Source of the DNA: an uncultured Collinsella sp.
Lineage (GTDB): Bacteria > Actinomycetota > Coriobacteriia > Coriobacteriales > Coriobacteriaceae
DNA length: 9,004 nt
Direction of reading: 5' to 3'
NCBI GenBank assembly: GCA_958450865.1
Contig: CAUDNY010000017.1
Location: 1-9,004 of the forward strand
In this document: piece after piece, positions 1 to 6,266 of the stretch
Layout: every line of letters begins with the position of its first letter
Numbering within the stretch: position 1 is the first letter of the stretch
Program-made: the position numbers and the translations under genes
Notes under the pieces: generated by a model
The model's database searches: none
Told to the model about the DNA's origin: nothing
The model's input: only the letters and a program-made list of their open reading frames with translations

Positions 1-887
1 TCGGCGTCCTTCCAGGTGCCCTTTGAGCTATCCCACTCATCGCCGGCAAGGTTGATGATGTAGTCGGCGTAGTCCTTACTCGCGGTCTCATCGTTGCCGT
101 CAGCAGGCTCGGTCGGGGCGGTCGGCATGCTTGCGGAGTTGTCGCCGACCTTCTTCTTATAGAGCTTCTGCAGCGTCGCAGACTGGCGGACGATCTGCTT
201 GGCCTGGTCCTTGGACACACCGTACTGCGTGGCCATGGTCTTGTAGTCGGAGGTGCCGATGGAATCCTCGGCGTACTGCTTCATTTCCTTGGAAGAAACG
301 GTAATGCCCTCGTCCTCGGCAGCGTCCAGCAGAATCTGGTTGCGCACGTAGGACAGGATAACGTCGGCAGACGGAGCGGTGTAGTTGCCGTCGTCGTCCT
401 TGACGGTGTCGAGACTGTACTGGCTCTCGATGGCCTCGCGCGCGGTGATATCGCTCTTCTTGCCGTTGTAGCTATAGCTTGCCACGGTCGAATCGAGCTG
501 GTCCTCGGTGAGGGTCGCCGAGCCGACGCCCTTGCCGCCAAAACCACCGTTGCCGATAAAGAAGCCGACCACCGCAGCGATCACGACGGCGACCACAAAG
601 GCGGCGATCATCGTCTTCTTGTGCTTAGATGCATGGTCGTCCGCATCGGAGTCGTCCGCATCCTGTTCCTCGGGCATGAGGTTCTCGTCGGCGGCGTCCG
701 CGGCGATCTTTGCCTCCAGGCGAGCGTCCTCCTCCTCGGCGGTCGTGCCAGCGGCGATATGTTCGGCAGACGTGCCGGCGACCAGGTCGATCTTCTCGTC
801 CTCATCACCGTCGGGGCCTTCGCCGCGCTCGATGATCTGGATGCCGTCGATCTCGTCCTTCTCGTCCTTCTTTTGAATCAGACCCAT
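1..887 (-). CDS. Membrane-anchored SurA-like (foldase/PPIase-type) protein, C-terminus beyond window
   Basis: The 295 visible codons run off the left edge, so the C-terminal part is missing. The start is an ATG at 887 preceded by AGGAG about 8 bases upstream. Residues 1-90 form a hydrophilic, strongly acidic cytoplasmic segment. Residues 93-112 form one membrane helix (AAFVVAVVIAAVVGFFIG), after which the chain should be outside. The exported part resembles the SurA N-terminal helical domain of periplasmic or extracellular folding factors: residues 145-245 contain DITAREAIESQY, ILSYVRNQILLDAAEDEGITV and a Lys/Gln-rich helix ending TLQKLYKKKV. Family knowledge suggests help in folding secreted proteins, possibly with a peptidyl-prolyl isomerase domain further on. 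No PPIase domain is visible in the available part, so catalysis is unproven. There is no lipobox, unlike PrsA lipoproteins. It lies downstream of the isocitrate dehydrogenase gene with a 126-base gap holding a hairpin, so it is probably a separate unit. Confidence 0.75.
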   Translation of the reverse strand, partial: MGLIQKKDEKDEIDGIQIIERGEGPDGDEDEKIDLVAGTSAEHIAAGTTAEEEDARLEAKIAADAADENLMPEEQDADDSDADDHASKHKKTMIAAFVVAVVIAAVVGFFIGNGGFGGKGVGSATLTEDQLDSTVASYSYNGKKSDITAREAIESQYSLDTVKDDDGNYTAPSADVILSYVRNQILLDAAEDEGITVSSKEMKQYAEDSIGTSDYKTMATQYGVSKDQAKQIVRQSATLQKLYKKKVGDNSASMPTAPTEPADGNDETASKDYADYIINLAGDEWDSSKGTWKDA

Positions 888-925
888 ATCAGTTACTCCT
901 TGTTAGGAAACATAGTCCTCAATAG

Positions 926-954
926 AATACGCCCGACGAGGCGCCGGGCGTATT
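926..954 (-). terminator. 10-bp perfect hairpin, probable weak terminator after the four-gene operon
   Basis: AATACGCCCG at 926-935 pairs perfectly with CGGGCGTATT at 945-954 around a 9-base loop. It lies 60 bases after the isocitrate dehydrogenase stop codon and before the next gene, as expected of a terminator. On the minus strand it is followed by TCTATTGAGG rather than a real T-run, so it would be inefficient. It could instead be a hairpin in the 5' leader of the SurA-like gene. Confidence 0.45.
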
Positions 955-963
955 GATTCTTAG

Positions 964-969
964 GTTATA
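964..969 (-). promoter_or_regulatory. Possible -10 box (TATAAC) for the SurA-like gene
   Basis: The minus strand reads TATAAC here, five of six matches to the sigma-70 -10 consensus. No good -35 hexamer lies 16-18 bases upstream. If used, transcription would start near 957 and place the 926-954 hairpin at the 5' end of the mRNA. The evidence is weak. Confidence 0.2.
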
Positions 970-1013
970 CGCAAACACTTAAGTACTATTTAGGCGTTTG
1001 CAGCGTGCATACC

Positions 1014-2099
1014 TTAGACCAGGTGCGCGATAACGGCATCGGCAAAGGCCTGCGTGCCCACGGCGCCCTCAACGGAGCCGGTCTGAGCACGACGCACGTC
1101 ACCGGTAACCTGCTCGCCCTCGTCGAGCGTGGCGGAGACGGCGGCACGAATGCGATTGGCAGCATCGTTCTCGCCCAGGTGATCGAGCATCATCGCAGCA
1201 GAGAGGATCTCGGCCGTGGGGTTGGCGATATCCTGACCGGCGATATCGGGCGCGGAGCCGTGCGTTGCCTCAAAGATGGCGCAATCGGCACCGATGTTGG
1301 AACCCGGAGCCATACCCAAGCCACCAACCAGGCCGGCGCACAGGTCGCTCACGATGTCGCCGTACAGGTTGGGCAGCACCAAGACATCGAAGTCGTTGGG
1401 GTTCTGGACCAGGCCCATGCAGGTGGCGTCGACGATCCTGTCGTTGAACTCGATATCGGGATAGTTGGCGGCCACCTCGCGCGCAACACGCAGGAACAGG
1501 CCGTCGGTCGCCTTCATGATGTTGGCCTTGTGCACGGCCGTCACCTTTTTGCGGCCGCATCGGCGGGCATACTCAAAGGCATACTCCACAATGCGGCGGC
1601 TCTTGACAATGGAGATCGGCTTGATCGAGATCGCGGAATCGGCGGCGAAGGTCTTTTGGCCCGAACGCTCGACGAGCTGCGAGAGCTCCTCGACCTCGGC
1701 AGCGCCCTCATCGAACTCGATGCCGGCGTAGAGGTCCTCAGTGTTCTCGCGCACGATAACCAGGTCGACGTCGCGGAAACGCGAGCCGTCGCCCGGCTGC
1801 GACAGGCAAGGGCGCACGCAGGCGTACAGGTCGAAATGCTTGCGCAGGGCCACGTTGACGCTGCGGAAGCCCGTGCCGACCGGTGTGGTGATGGGGCCCT
1901 TGATGGCAACCTTGGTCTCGGCGACCGCATCGAGCACGTGCTGGGGCAGCGGCGTGCCAAACTCGTCCATGACGCCGGCGCCGGCCTCCTGGACGTTCCA
2001 GTTGATCTGGACACCGGTGGCCTCGACCACGCGGCGCATGGCCTGCGTAATCTCGGGACCGATACCGTCACCGGGAATCAGGACTACATCGTGCGCCAT
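1014..2099 (-). CDS. NAD-dependent isocitrate dehydrogenase (isocitrate/isopropylmalate dehydrogenase family)
   Basis: This 361-residue protein is a full-length beta-decarboxylating dehydrogenase that should turn isocitrate into 2-oxoglutarate and CO2. Visible motifs are IPGDGIGPEI at 8-17, the substrate loop RSVNVALRK at 79-87 with Ser80 and Asn82, Arg96, Arg117, RENTEDLYAGIE with Tyr124, catalytic Lys191 in VHKANIMK, and the metal ligands Asp248 and Asp252 in NLYGDIVSD. The Ser-x-Asn loop points to isocitrate rather than isopropylmalate. The cofactor segment HGSAPDIAGQDIANP at 280-294 has Asp285-Ile286, the NAD signature, where NADP enzymes carry Lys-Tyr. Homoisocitrate dehydrogenase is the main alternative. 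The start is ATG 2099, with GAGGAG 8-9 bases upstream lying inside the last codons of the preceding gene. It is the last gene of the operon and probably feeds glutamate synthesis. Confidence 0.88.
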   Translation of the reverse strand: MAHDVVLIPGDGIGPEITQAMRRVVEATGVQINWNVQEAGAGVMDEFGTPLPQHVLDAVAETKVAIKGPITTPVGTGFRSVNVALRKHFDLYACVRPCLSQPGDGSRFRDVDLVIVRENTEDLYAGIEFDEGAAEVEELSQLVERSGQKTFAADSAISIKPISIVKSRRIVEYAFEYARRCGRKKVTAVHKANIMKATDGLFLRVAREVAANYPDIEFNDRIVDATCMGLVQNPNDFDVLVLPNLYGDIVSDLCAGLVGGLGMAPGSNIGADCAIFEATHGSAPDIAGQDIANPTAEILSAAMMLDHLGENDAANRIRAAVSATLDEGEQVTGDVRRAQTGSVEGAVGTQAFADAVIAHLV

Positions 2100-2105
2100 A
2101 ATCTG

Positions 2106-2804
2106 TTACTCCTCGTCTTCGGCGGCCTCAGATTTTTTAACGCTAGCACGCTTCTTCTTTTTGGAGAGATCCAGGCCAAAACGTTTAACAAGCATTTCGC
2201 AAATCTCGCTCGAACGGGCCTTGAGATAGCTGCCCTTGCCGTTCTCGGCATCGAACTTAAGGCGCAGCGCAAGCTTCTCGGCAACCTCGGCGTCGATCTC
2301 GCCCTGGCAAAACTCGTACAGGCAACCGAGCATGTCGCGATACTCGAGGTCGCCGTGGTAGCACTGGATGGCCTCGTCCAGGATGGGCCAAGCCTCGCGC
2401 GAACGCTCGACGCTCGTGGCACCCCACACGCACAGCAGGCGGAAGGCGGCATAGCGCAGCGTGGAGGAGATCTCGTCGAACAGTGCAGTCTCGGCGCCCT
2501 CAAAGGCATCGCCCAGCTGCTCGGGGCAGGTGGTGGCAAGCGCCGTCAGGGCATCGAGGGCCTCCCAGCGGGTCTGAGCCTCGGGGCGGTCGAGTGCCTC
2601 GATCAGCGCGGGCACGCAGGGCACGACGCGCTGCGGATCGCGCTCGGCAAGCAGGTGCAGCACGCGGGCGGCAAACTGGCGGATGCGGCGCGTGGGGCAG
2701 CCGAGCTCCTGGACCAGGCGGTCGACGGCGTTCTCGTTCTCCTCTGCCAGCTGGAGCTGTGCCAGCTCCTCGTCGGTGAGCTGTTCGTCTTTGTTTTCTG
2801 CCAT
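2106..2804 (-). CDS. HEAT-repeat-like helical protein of unknown function
   Basis: I do not recognise a named family for this 232-residue soluble protein. Residues 25-165 read as stacked amphipathic helix pairs of the HEAT type, for example VPALIEALDRPEAQTRWEAL at 64-83. Helices at 40-55 and 115-128 have the same character. Such folds usually serve as protein-binding scaffolds. Both ends are highly charged: residues 1-25 are acidic, and the C-terminus (214-232) is a Lys-rich run followed by an acidic tail. The start is ATG 2804 with AGAGG about 7 bases upstream. It begins 15 bases after the membrane protein and its stop codon lies 6 bases before the isocitrate dehydrogenase start. It is therefore a firm member of the operon and its translation is probably coupled to the next gene. 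Its partner is unknown. Confidence 0.8.
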   Translation of the reverse strand: MAENKDEQLTDEELAQLQLAEENENAVDRLVQELGCPTRRIRQFAARVLHLLAERDPQRVVPCVPALIEALDRPEAQTRWEALDALTALATTCPEQLGDAFEGAETALFDEISSTLRYAAFRLLCVWGATSVERSREAWPILDEAIQCYHGDLEYRDMLGCLYEFCQGEIDAEVAEKLALRLKFDAENGKGSYLKARSSEICEMLVKRFGLDLSKKKKRASVKKSEAAEDEE

Positions 2805-2819
2805 AGTTACCTCTTCTTA

Positions 2820-3248
2820 CTATTTCTTAGCGTGCTTGCCAGCACCCTTGCTCTCATCGGTGACCGAGATGAGCTGTCGGTCGGCCGCGCCATTGCGACG
2901 CGCACGGCGGCGCTCCTCGGCGTCGCCCGCGTCGGCGGCGGCGCGATGAGCCTTGTTGACGTTAAAAACCTCGTCGTGCTTGCGCCATGGACCAACGGAC
3001 TCGCCAAAGCTCATCTTAAGACCGGCGATAAAGCCGCCGAGCCAGCCGATCGGCGCAAACTGCACCAACGGGAACAGCGAAAACACCCAGGTCAGCAGGA
3101 CGACTGCCGCCGCTCCTGCAAAGTTGGCAATCCAGTAGTCGCGCTTGGTGATGACGCGCTTTTCGCACGCCCACTGGCCGCACAAAAAGCCGATGTAGAT
3201 CGCAAAGAGAAAGAGCACCAGCGCAAGCACCACGAACGTCCAGCTCAT
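2820..3248 (-). CDS. Small membrane protein with a basic cytoplasmic tail, unknown function
   Basis: This 142-residue protein has two clear membrane helices at about 3-24 and 39-60, and a third hydrophobic stretch at 62-78 that may dip into or cross the bilayer. The remainder (about 85-142) is hydrophilic and basic, with AEERRRARR near 110-118 and a Lys-rich end, as expected for a cytoplasmic tail. I see no catalytic motif and no named family. The frame is open to an ATG at 3284, but I chose ATG 3248. It has GGGGAG eight bases upstream, begins directly with the membrane helix and avoids a 31-base overlap with the dehydrogenase gene. The Shine-Dalgarno sequence lies in the last codons of that upstream gene, so translation is probably coupled. 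Confidence 0.78.
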   Translation of the reverse strand: MSWTFVVLALVLFLFAIYIGFLCGQWACEKRVITKRDYWIANFAGAAAVVLLTWVFSLFPLVQFAPIGWLGGFIAGLKMSFGESVGPWRKHDEVFNVNKAHRAAADAGDAEERRRARRNGAADRQLISVTDESKGAGKHAKK

Positions 3249-3253
3249 GGGCG

Positions 3254-4333
3254 CTACTCCCCGTGATGGTGGCCGCAGCAGCACTCGTGGCCGTCGTCAT
3301 GGCCGTGGCCGCCGCAGCACTCGTGGTCCTCGCCGTGGTGATGGCCACAACCGCACTCATGGTCCTCGCCGTGCTCGCCGCAACCGCAACCTTCCTCGTG
3401 AGCGCCATGCTCCTCGGGACGATACTGCGACCAGTCCAGACCGGCGGCGATGGCATCGGCCTCCTCCTTATAGAGGACCGTGATGGCCTGGGTGCCCAGC
3501 TTGGCGCCACCGATAGCGTCGAGCATGTCGTAGAGCGTAAAGGCCACGTCGGCGCCGGGCAGCGCGAGCTCGCGGTCGTCGGCGTAAGCAAGGGCCAGGC
3601 GCAGGTCCTTAATGAAGTGCTCGACCATAAAGCCGGGCTTGTAGTCGCCGTCGAGCGCCTTGGGAGCCAGGCTCTCCATGGCGCCGGACTTGCCGGTACC
3701 GCCCAAGATCATCTGGCGGGTCTTCTCCAGGTCAAGGCCGCTCAGCTCGGCAAATGCCATGGCGTCTGCCATACCGACCATGCAGGCGCCCAGCGACACC
3801 TGGTTGGCGAGCTTGGCAGCCTGGCCTTTGCCGGCACCGTCGAAGCAACAGATGTTGGCCGCAAAGGTGGCAAGGATGTCGCGGACCGGCGCGATGTCGT
3901 TCTCGGTAGCGCCCACGATAGCCGTGAGCGTACCGGCGATAGCGCCCGACTCGCCGCCGGTGACGGGGCAGTCAAACGCCATGCGACCAGAAACCTGGGC
4001 GGCCTCGGCAATGTCACGGGCGAGCTCGGGCGAGCTCGTGGTGAGGTCGATCAAAACCGCGCCCGGCTTGGTGCACGCGAGCAGGCCGTCGCCCGCCAGG
4101 TAGAGCTCCTCGACCTCGGAGGGATAGCCCACCATGGTAAAGACGACATCGGCGTTAGCCACGGCATCGGCCGGGGTATCGGCCCAGACGGCACCGCGCT
4201 CGATGAGCGCGGCGGCCTTGGACTTGGTGCGGTTGTTGACCGTGACGGGATAGCCGGCATCCAGGATGTGGCCGGCAATGGGGGCACCCATGATTCCGGT
4301 GCCGATAAATGCGACGGAGAGCTTGTTTGCCAT
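3254..4333 (-). CDS. Beta-hydroxyacid dehydrogenase (3-hydroxyisobutyrate / tartronate semialdehyde reductase family) with Cys/His-rich tail
   Basis: Residues 1-300 form a complete NAD(P)-dependent beta-hydroxyacid dehydrogenase. The Rossmann motif FIGTGIMGAPIAG is at 9-21, the substrate-binding signature DCPVTGGESGA at 121-131, catalytic Lys174 with Asn177 in GQAAKLANQ, and the C-terminal helical motif FIKDLRLAL at 240-248. Relatives interconvert short hydroxyacids and semialdehydes (3-hydroxyisobutyrate, tartronate semialdehyde, related substrates); the exact substrate cannot be read from sequence. Family members are usually about 290-300 residues. This one continues for about 55 more, and residues 309-359 contain 14 His and 9 Cys, including three 12-residue repeats. 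That tail is a likely soft-metal-binding region fused to an ordinary enzyme. The start is ATG 4333, with AAAGG a few bases upstream. It is the first gene of the four-gene operon, 98 bases after degV. Confidence 0.85.
   Translation of the reverse strand: MANKLSVAFIGTGIMGAPIAGHILDAGYPVTVNNRTKSKAAALIERGAVWADTPADAVANADVVFTMVGYPSEVEELYLAGDGLLACTKPGAVLIDLTTSSPELARDIAEAAQVSGRMAFDCPVTGGESGAIAGTLTAIVGATENDIAPVRDILATFAANICCFDGAGKGQAAKLANQVSLGACMVGMADAMAFAELSGLDLEKTRQMILGGTGKSGAMESLAPKALDGDYKPGFMVEHFIKDLRLALAYADDRELALPGADVAFTLYDMLDAIGGAKLGTQAITVLYKEEADAIAAGLDWSQYRPEEHGAHEEGCGCGEHGEDHECGCGHHHGEDHECCGGHGHDDGHECCCGHHHGE
3263..3370 (-). repeat. Three tandem 36-bp repeats encoding 12-residue Cys/His units
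   Basis: Three consecutive 36-base units at 3335-3370, 3299-3334 and 3263-3298 encode GEDHECGCGHHH, GEDHECCGGHGH and DDGHECCCGHHH, followed by Gly-Glu-stop. They are in frame at the end of the dehydrogenase gene. The peptide pattern is more regular than the DNA: synonymous codons differ (CAT/CAC, TGC/TGT, GGC/GGT). This suggests an old duplication kept by selection on the protein. Confidence 0.85.
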
Positions 4334-4431
4334 GAAACCTTTCCTTTTGGGTTGGGTGTTGTTACCAGGTTGAATACTCGGTGCCAGCGTTTGGGCTGTG
4401 AGTTGGGATCGATTACGGCCGCGTTACTTGC
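4334..4431 (-). other. 98-base gap between degV and the dehydrogenase operon
   Basis: It contains the AAGGAAAGG ribosome binding site of the dehydrogenase gene close to 4333. I found no convincing -35/-10 pair and no hairpin stronger than 4 bp, so whether the operon has its own promoter here or is read through from degV is open. Confidence 0.4.
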
Positions 4432-5385
4432 CTACTGACCGCGCACGCGGCGGGCGATGCGGTCGGAAAGCGACGCCTTGTCGGCGCGGTTCTTACCCCA
4501 AAACGCGCAGGCCACCATGCCGGGGCCCACGTGCGAGCCAATGGTGGGACCCACAGAGCTGCGGATGATGGTCACGTCGGCGCAGCCTTCCTCCTTGCGG
4601 ATGGCGGCCTCGAGCCAGTCGCCGTCCTTTTCGGCATCGGCCGTCATAATGGCGATGGGCATGGTGCGATCGGGCACATAGTTCTCGCGGAACGACTTGA
4701 GAATGGACTTGAGCGCCTTCTTGCGACCGCGGTTGACGCCGATCAGCGACAGCGAGCCGGCCAGGTCGTAGGACAGCTCGGGTTTGACGTCGAGCTTTGC
4801 CGTGAGCTGTGCCGCCGCGGGCGGAATGCGGCCGCCGGCAGCCAGCGCGTCGAAGCTCTCGAGCGTAAAGTAGCCGTGCACGTAGGTCTTGGCCTCGTTT
4901 GCCCAGTCGACCAGCTGCTTAGCGGTCAGTCCCGCCGAGCGCTGGCGCACGGCCTCGAGCGCCAAGAGCTCGCCGGTCGCGCAGGGCAGGGCGTTGTCGA
5001 CCACGTACAGCTCAAAGTTGGGATACTCGGCGCACACGGTGTCCGCCGCCTGGCACGCGGAGTTGTAGCTCGACGACAGCGCCGAGGTAAAGCACAGGTA
5101 GACCGTGGGCGTGCCCTCTTTGGCGCACTCGGTAAAGAACTCGATATAGCGACCGAGCGACACAGCCGAGGTGGACACGCGGGCACCGGCGCGCATGCGG
5201 TCGTAGAACTCCTTGGGTGTGATGCTCGACCAGATGTCATCCGTGCGCTCCTCGCCATCGATGATAAAGGGGAAACCCAAGATATCGACATCGAGGTTCG
5301 CGGCGACCTCGGGGCTAAAGTCGCAGCAGGTATCGACGACGATGCGGCAACGGTCAGAATGACCGGCGGATGCGGCCTTGTCCAT
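4432..5385 (-). CDS. DegV family fatty-acid-binding protein
   Basis: This 317-residue protein matches the DegV (FakB-like) family over its full length. The N-terminal domain opens with RIVVDTCCDFSPE at 14-26. STSAVSLGRYIEFF at 71-84 and YLCFTSALSSSYNSA at 96-110 form the ligand-facing loops, and VVDNALPCATGELLALEA at 128-145 follows. The second domain has FTLESFDALAAGGRI at 173-187, the family's typical LxxLxxGGRI element. RGRKKAL is at 219-225 and HVGPGM at 285-290. Family members bind a fatty acid and present it to a FakA-type kinase so that exogenous fatty acids can enter phospholipids; no FakA gene lies in the window. ATG 5385, with AAGGAG 8 bases upstream, is preferred. An in-frame TTG directly before it (5388) is possible but adds only one residue. 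The ribosome binding site sits immediately after a terminator. Confidence 0.9.
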   Translation of the reverse strand: MDKAASAGHSDRCRIVVDTCCDFSPEVAANLDVDILGFPFIIDGEERTDDIWSSITPKEFYDRMRAGARVSTSAVSLGRYIEFFTECAKEGTPTVYLCFTSALSSSYNSACQAADTVCAEYPNFELYVVDNALPCATGELLALEAVRQRSAGLTAKQLVDWANEAKTYVHGYFTLESFDALAAGGRIPPAAAQLTAKLDVKPELSYDLAGSLSLIGVNRGRKKALKSILKSFRENYVPDRTMPIAIMTADAEKDGDWLEAAIRKEEGCADVTIIRSSVGPTIGSHVGPGMVACAFWGKNRADKASLSDRIARRVRGQ

Positions 5386-5403
5386 CAAAGCGACTCCTTA
5401 CGT

Positions 5404-5435
5404 AAAAAGGCGGCCACCCGCATGGGATGGCCGCC
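5404..5435 (-). terminator. Strong rho-independent terminator after hpf
   Basis: On the minus strand TGGCCGCC (complement of 5409-5416) and GGCGGCCA (complement of 5428-5435) form a perfect 8-bp outer stem. It is extended by three G-C pairs (5417-5419 with 5424-5426) across a one-base bulge at 5427, with a four-base loop and then five T residues (complement of 5404-5408). It ends 18 bases before the degV start codon. Confidence 0.9.
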
Positions 5436-5438
5436 AAC

Positions 5439-5460
5439 CGTTAACTCATGCAAGTTAACG
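5439..5460 (-). repeat. 7-bp perfect hairpin between the hpf stop and its terminator
   Basis: CGTTAAC at 5439-5445 pairs with GTTAACG at 5454-5460 around an 8-base loop. It lies only a few bases after the hpf stop codon and directly before the main terminator hairpin. It could stabilise the mRNA 3' end, assist termination, or be a protein-binding palindrome. Confidence 0.55.
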
Positions 5461-5464
5461 TATT

Positions 5465-6049
5465 TTACTCGTCAAGTGTTTCGATGCGGGGCTTGATGAT
5501 GCCATATCCACCATTCTTACGGTGATACACCACATTGATGAGACCGGTCGTCGCGTTCTCGAACACGTAGAAGTCGTGGCCCAGCAGATCGGTCTGCACC
5601 AGCGCCTGCTCCTCAGTCATCGGGGTGACGTCGATAACCTTCTCGCGGACGAGCAGGTCGTCCTCCTCCTCGGGCAGCAGCAGGTCGGCCAGATCCTCGA
5701 CGCGCTCGACCGGCGCGACATCCGCGGCGCTGGCACCGCCCTGGCGGTTGTCCACGACCTTGGTCTTGAACTTACGCAGCTGGCGAGTGACCTTATCGGC
5801 GGAGAGGTCGATGGCGGCGTACATATCTGCACCGTGCTCGGCAACGCGAATCACCGAACCGCGGGCGCGAACCGTAACCTCGACGATTGCCGGGTTGGGG
5901 TTCGAGGGGTTCTTCTCATAACGAAGCACGACGTCGACTGTCATGGGCTCGATATCGAAAACCTTGAGCGCCTCGCCGATCTTCTCATCCACATGCGCAC
6001 GCAGAGCATCGGTTACCGTCGTCTTGCGTCCAGAAACCTTGATATCCAT
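5465..6049 (-). CDS. hpf: Long-form ribosome hibernation promoting factor (HPF / RaiA family)
   Basis: This 194-residue protein has the two-domain architecture of long HPF. Residues 1-100 are the S30AE ribosome-binding domain (MDIKVSGRKTTVTDALR at 1-17, VDVVLRYEKN at 38-47, YAAIDLSADKVTRQLRKFK at 77-95), which sits in the 30S decoding region. Residues 101-132 are a variable acidic linker. Residues 134-188 are the dimerisation domain (VIDVTPMTEEQALVQTDLLG at 138-157, then FYVFENATTGLINVVYHRKN at 160-179), which joins two 70S ribosomes into inactive 100S dimers. The frame is open to an ATG at 6109, but ATG 6049 is preferred because the family starts exactly at this methionine and GGAG lies 7 bases upstream. 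The gene is monocistronic in appearance, with terminators on both sides. A possible stress-type promoter lies about 45-65 bases upstream of the start. Confidence 0.95.
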   Translation of the reverse strand: MDIKVSGRKTTVTDALRAHVDEKIGEALKVFDIEPMTVDVVLRYEKNPSNPNPAIVEVTVRARGSVIRVAEHGADMYAAIDLSADKVTRQLRKFKTKVVDNRQGGASAADVAPVERVEDLADLLLPEEEDDLLVREKVIDVTPMTEEQALVQTDLLGHDFYVFENATTGLINVVYHRKNGGYGIIKPRIETLDE

Positions 6050-6091
6050 ACGTGGCTCCAATCTGCCTCGGGGACTTACTGTACTGGCTAT

Positions 6092-6115
6092 GTACCCATT
6101 GCCGTGCATTTAATC
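6092..6115 (-). promoter_or_regulatory. Candidate stress-sigma (SigB/SigF-type) promoter for hpf
   Basis: The minus strand reads GATTAA at 6115-6110 and GGGTAC at 6097-6092, separated by 12 bases. Each hexamer differs by one base from the SigB-type consensus GTTTAA / GGGTAT, and the spacing is at the short end of the accepted range. The predicted start near 6084 would leave a leader of about 35 bases before ATG 6049. The match is short and the organism's sigma factors are unknown, so this is tentative. Confidence 0.25.
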
Positions 6116-6170
6116 ACGCGGATTCCTAAAGACCCGAATAACGATTGCTTGATACCGCATACCGAAGTCT

Positions 6171-6194
6171 CGCACTTTTCTGTGGCAAAGTGCG
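6171..6194 (-). repeat. 8-bp perfect hairpin upstream of hpf
   Basis: CGCACTTT at 6171-6178 pairs perfectly with AAAGTGCG at 6187-6194 around an 8-base loop. Neither strand has a T-run after it, so it is not an intrinsic terminator. It lies between the lipoprotein terminator and hpf and may be an operator palindrome or part of an hpf leader. Confidence 0.5.
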
Positions 6195-6266
6195 CTATAG
6201 GAGGGAGCCGGCGACTTTGTATTTGGTCCCGAAAATTGGCTTTGACCTGCTGGTTTTATAGAGATG

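Noticed and set aside
1005..3266. A 753-codon open frame on the plus strand antisense to three genes
   Set aside because: It runs opposite to genes with clear family motifs and ribosome binding sites. Its translation is low-complexity (Gly/Ala/Val/Leu/His/Asp) without recognisable domains; long antisense frames are expected in GC-rich codon usage.
2820..3284. Longer start at 3284 for the small membrane protein
   Set aside because: It would overlap the upstream gene by 31 bases and add a charged segment before the membrane helix; ATG 3248 has a strong Shine-Dalgarno at ideal spacing.
3263..3370. 36-bp direct repeats resembling a CRISPR array in repeat length
   Set aside because: The units are contiguous with no spacers, lie in frame in a gene, and vary at synonymous positions.
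3263..4438. A 391-codon plus-strand open frame over the beta-hydroxyacid dehydrogenase
   Set aside because: Antisense shadow of a well-supported enzyme; its Ala/Val-rich start is simply the complement of the His/Cys repeats.
5465..6109. Longer start at 6109 for hpf
   Set aside because: The S30AE domain begins at the methionine encoded at 6049, which has GGAG upstream; the extra 20 residues have no family counterpart.
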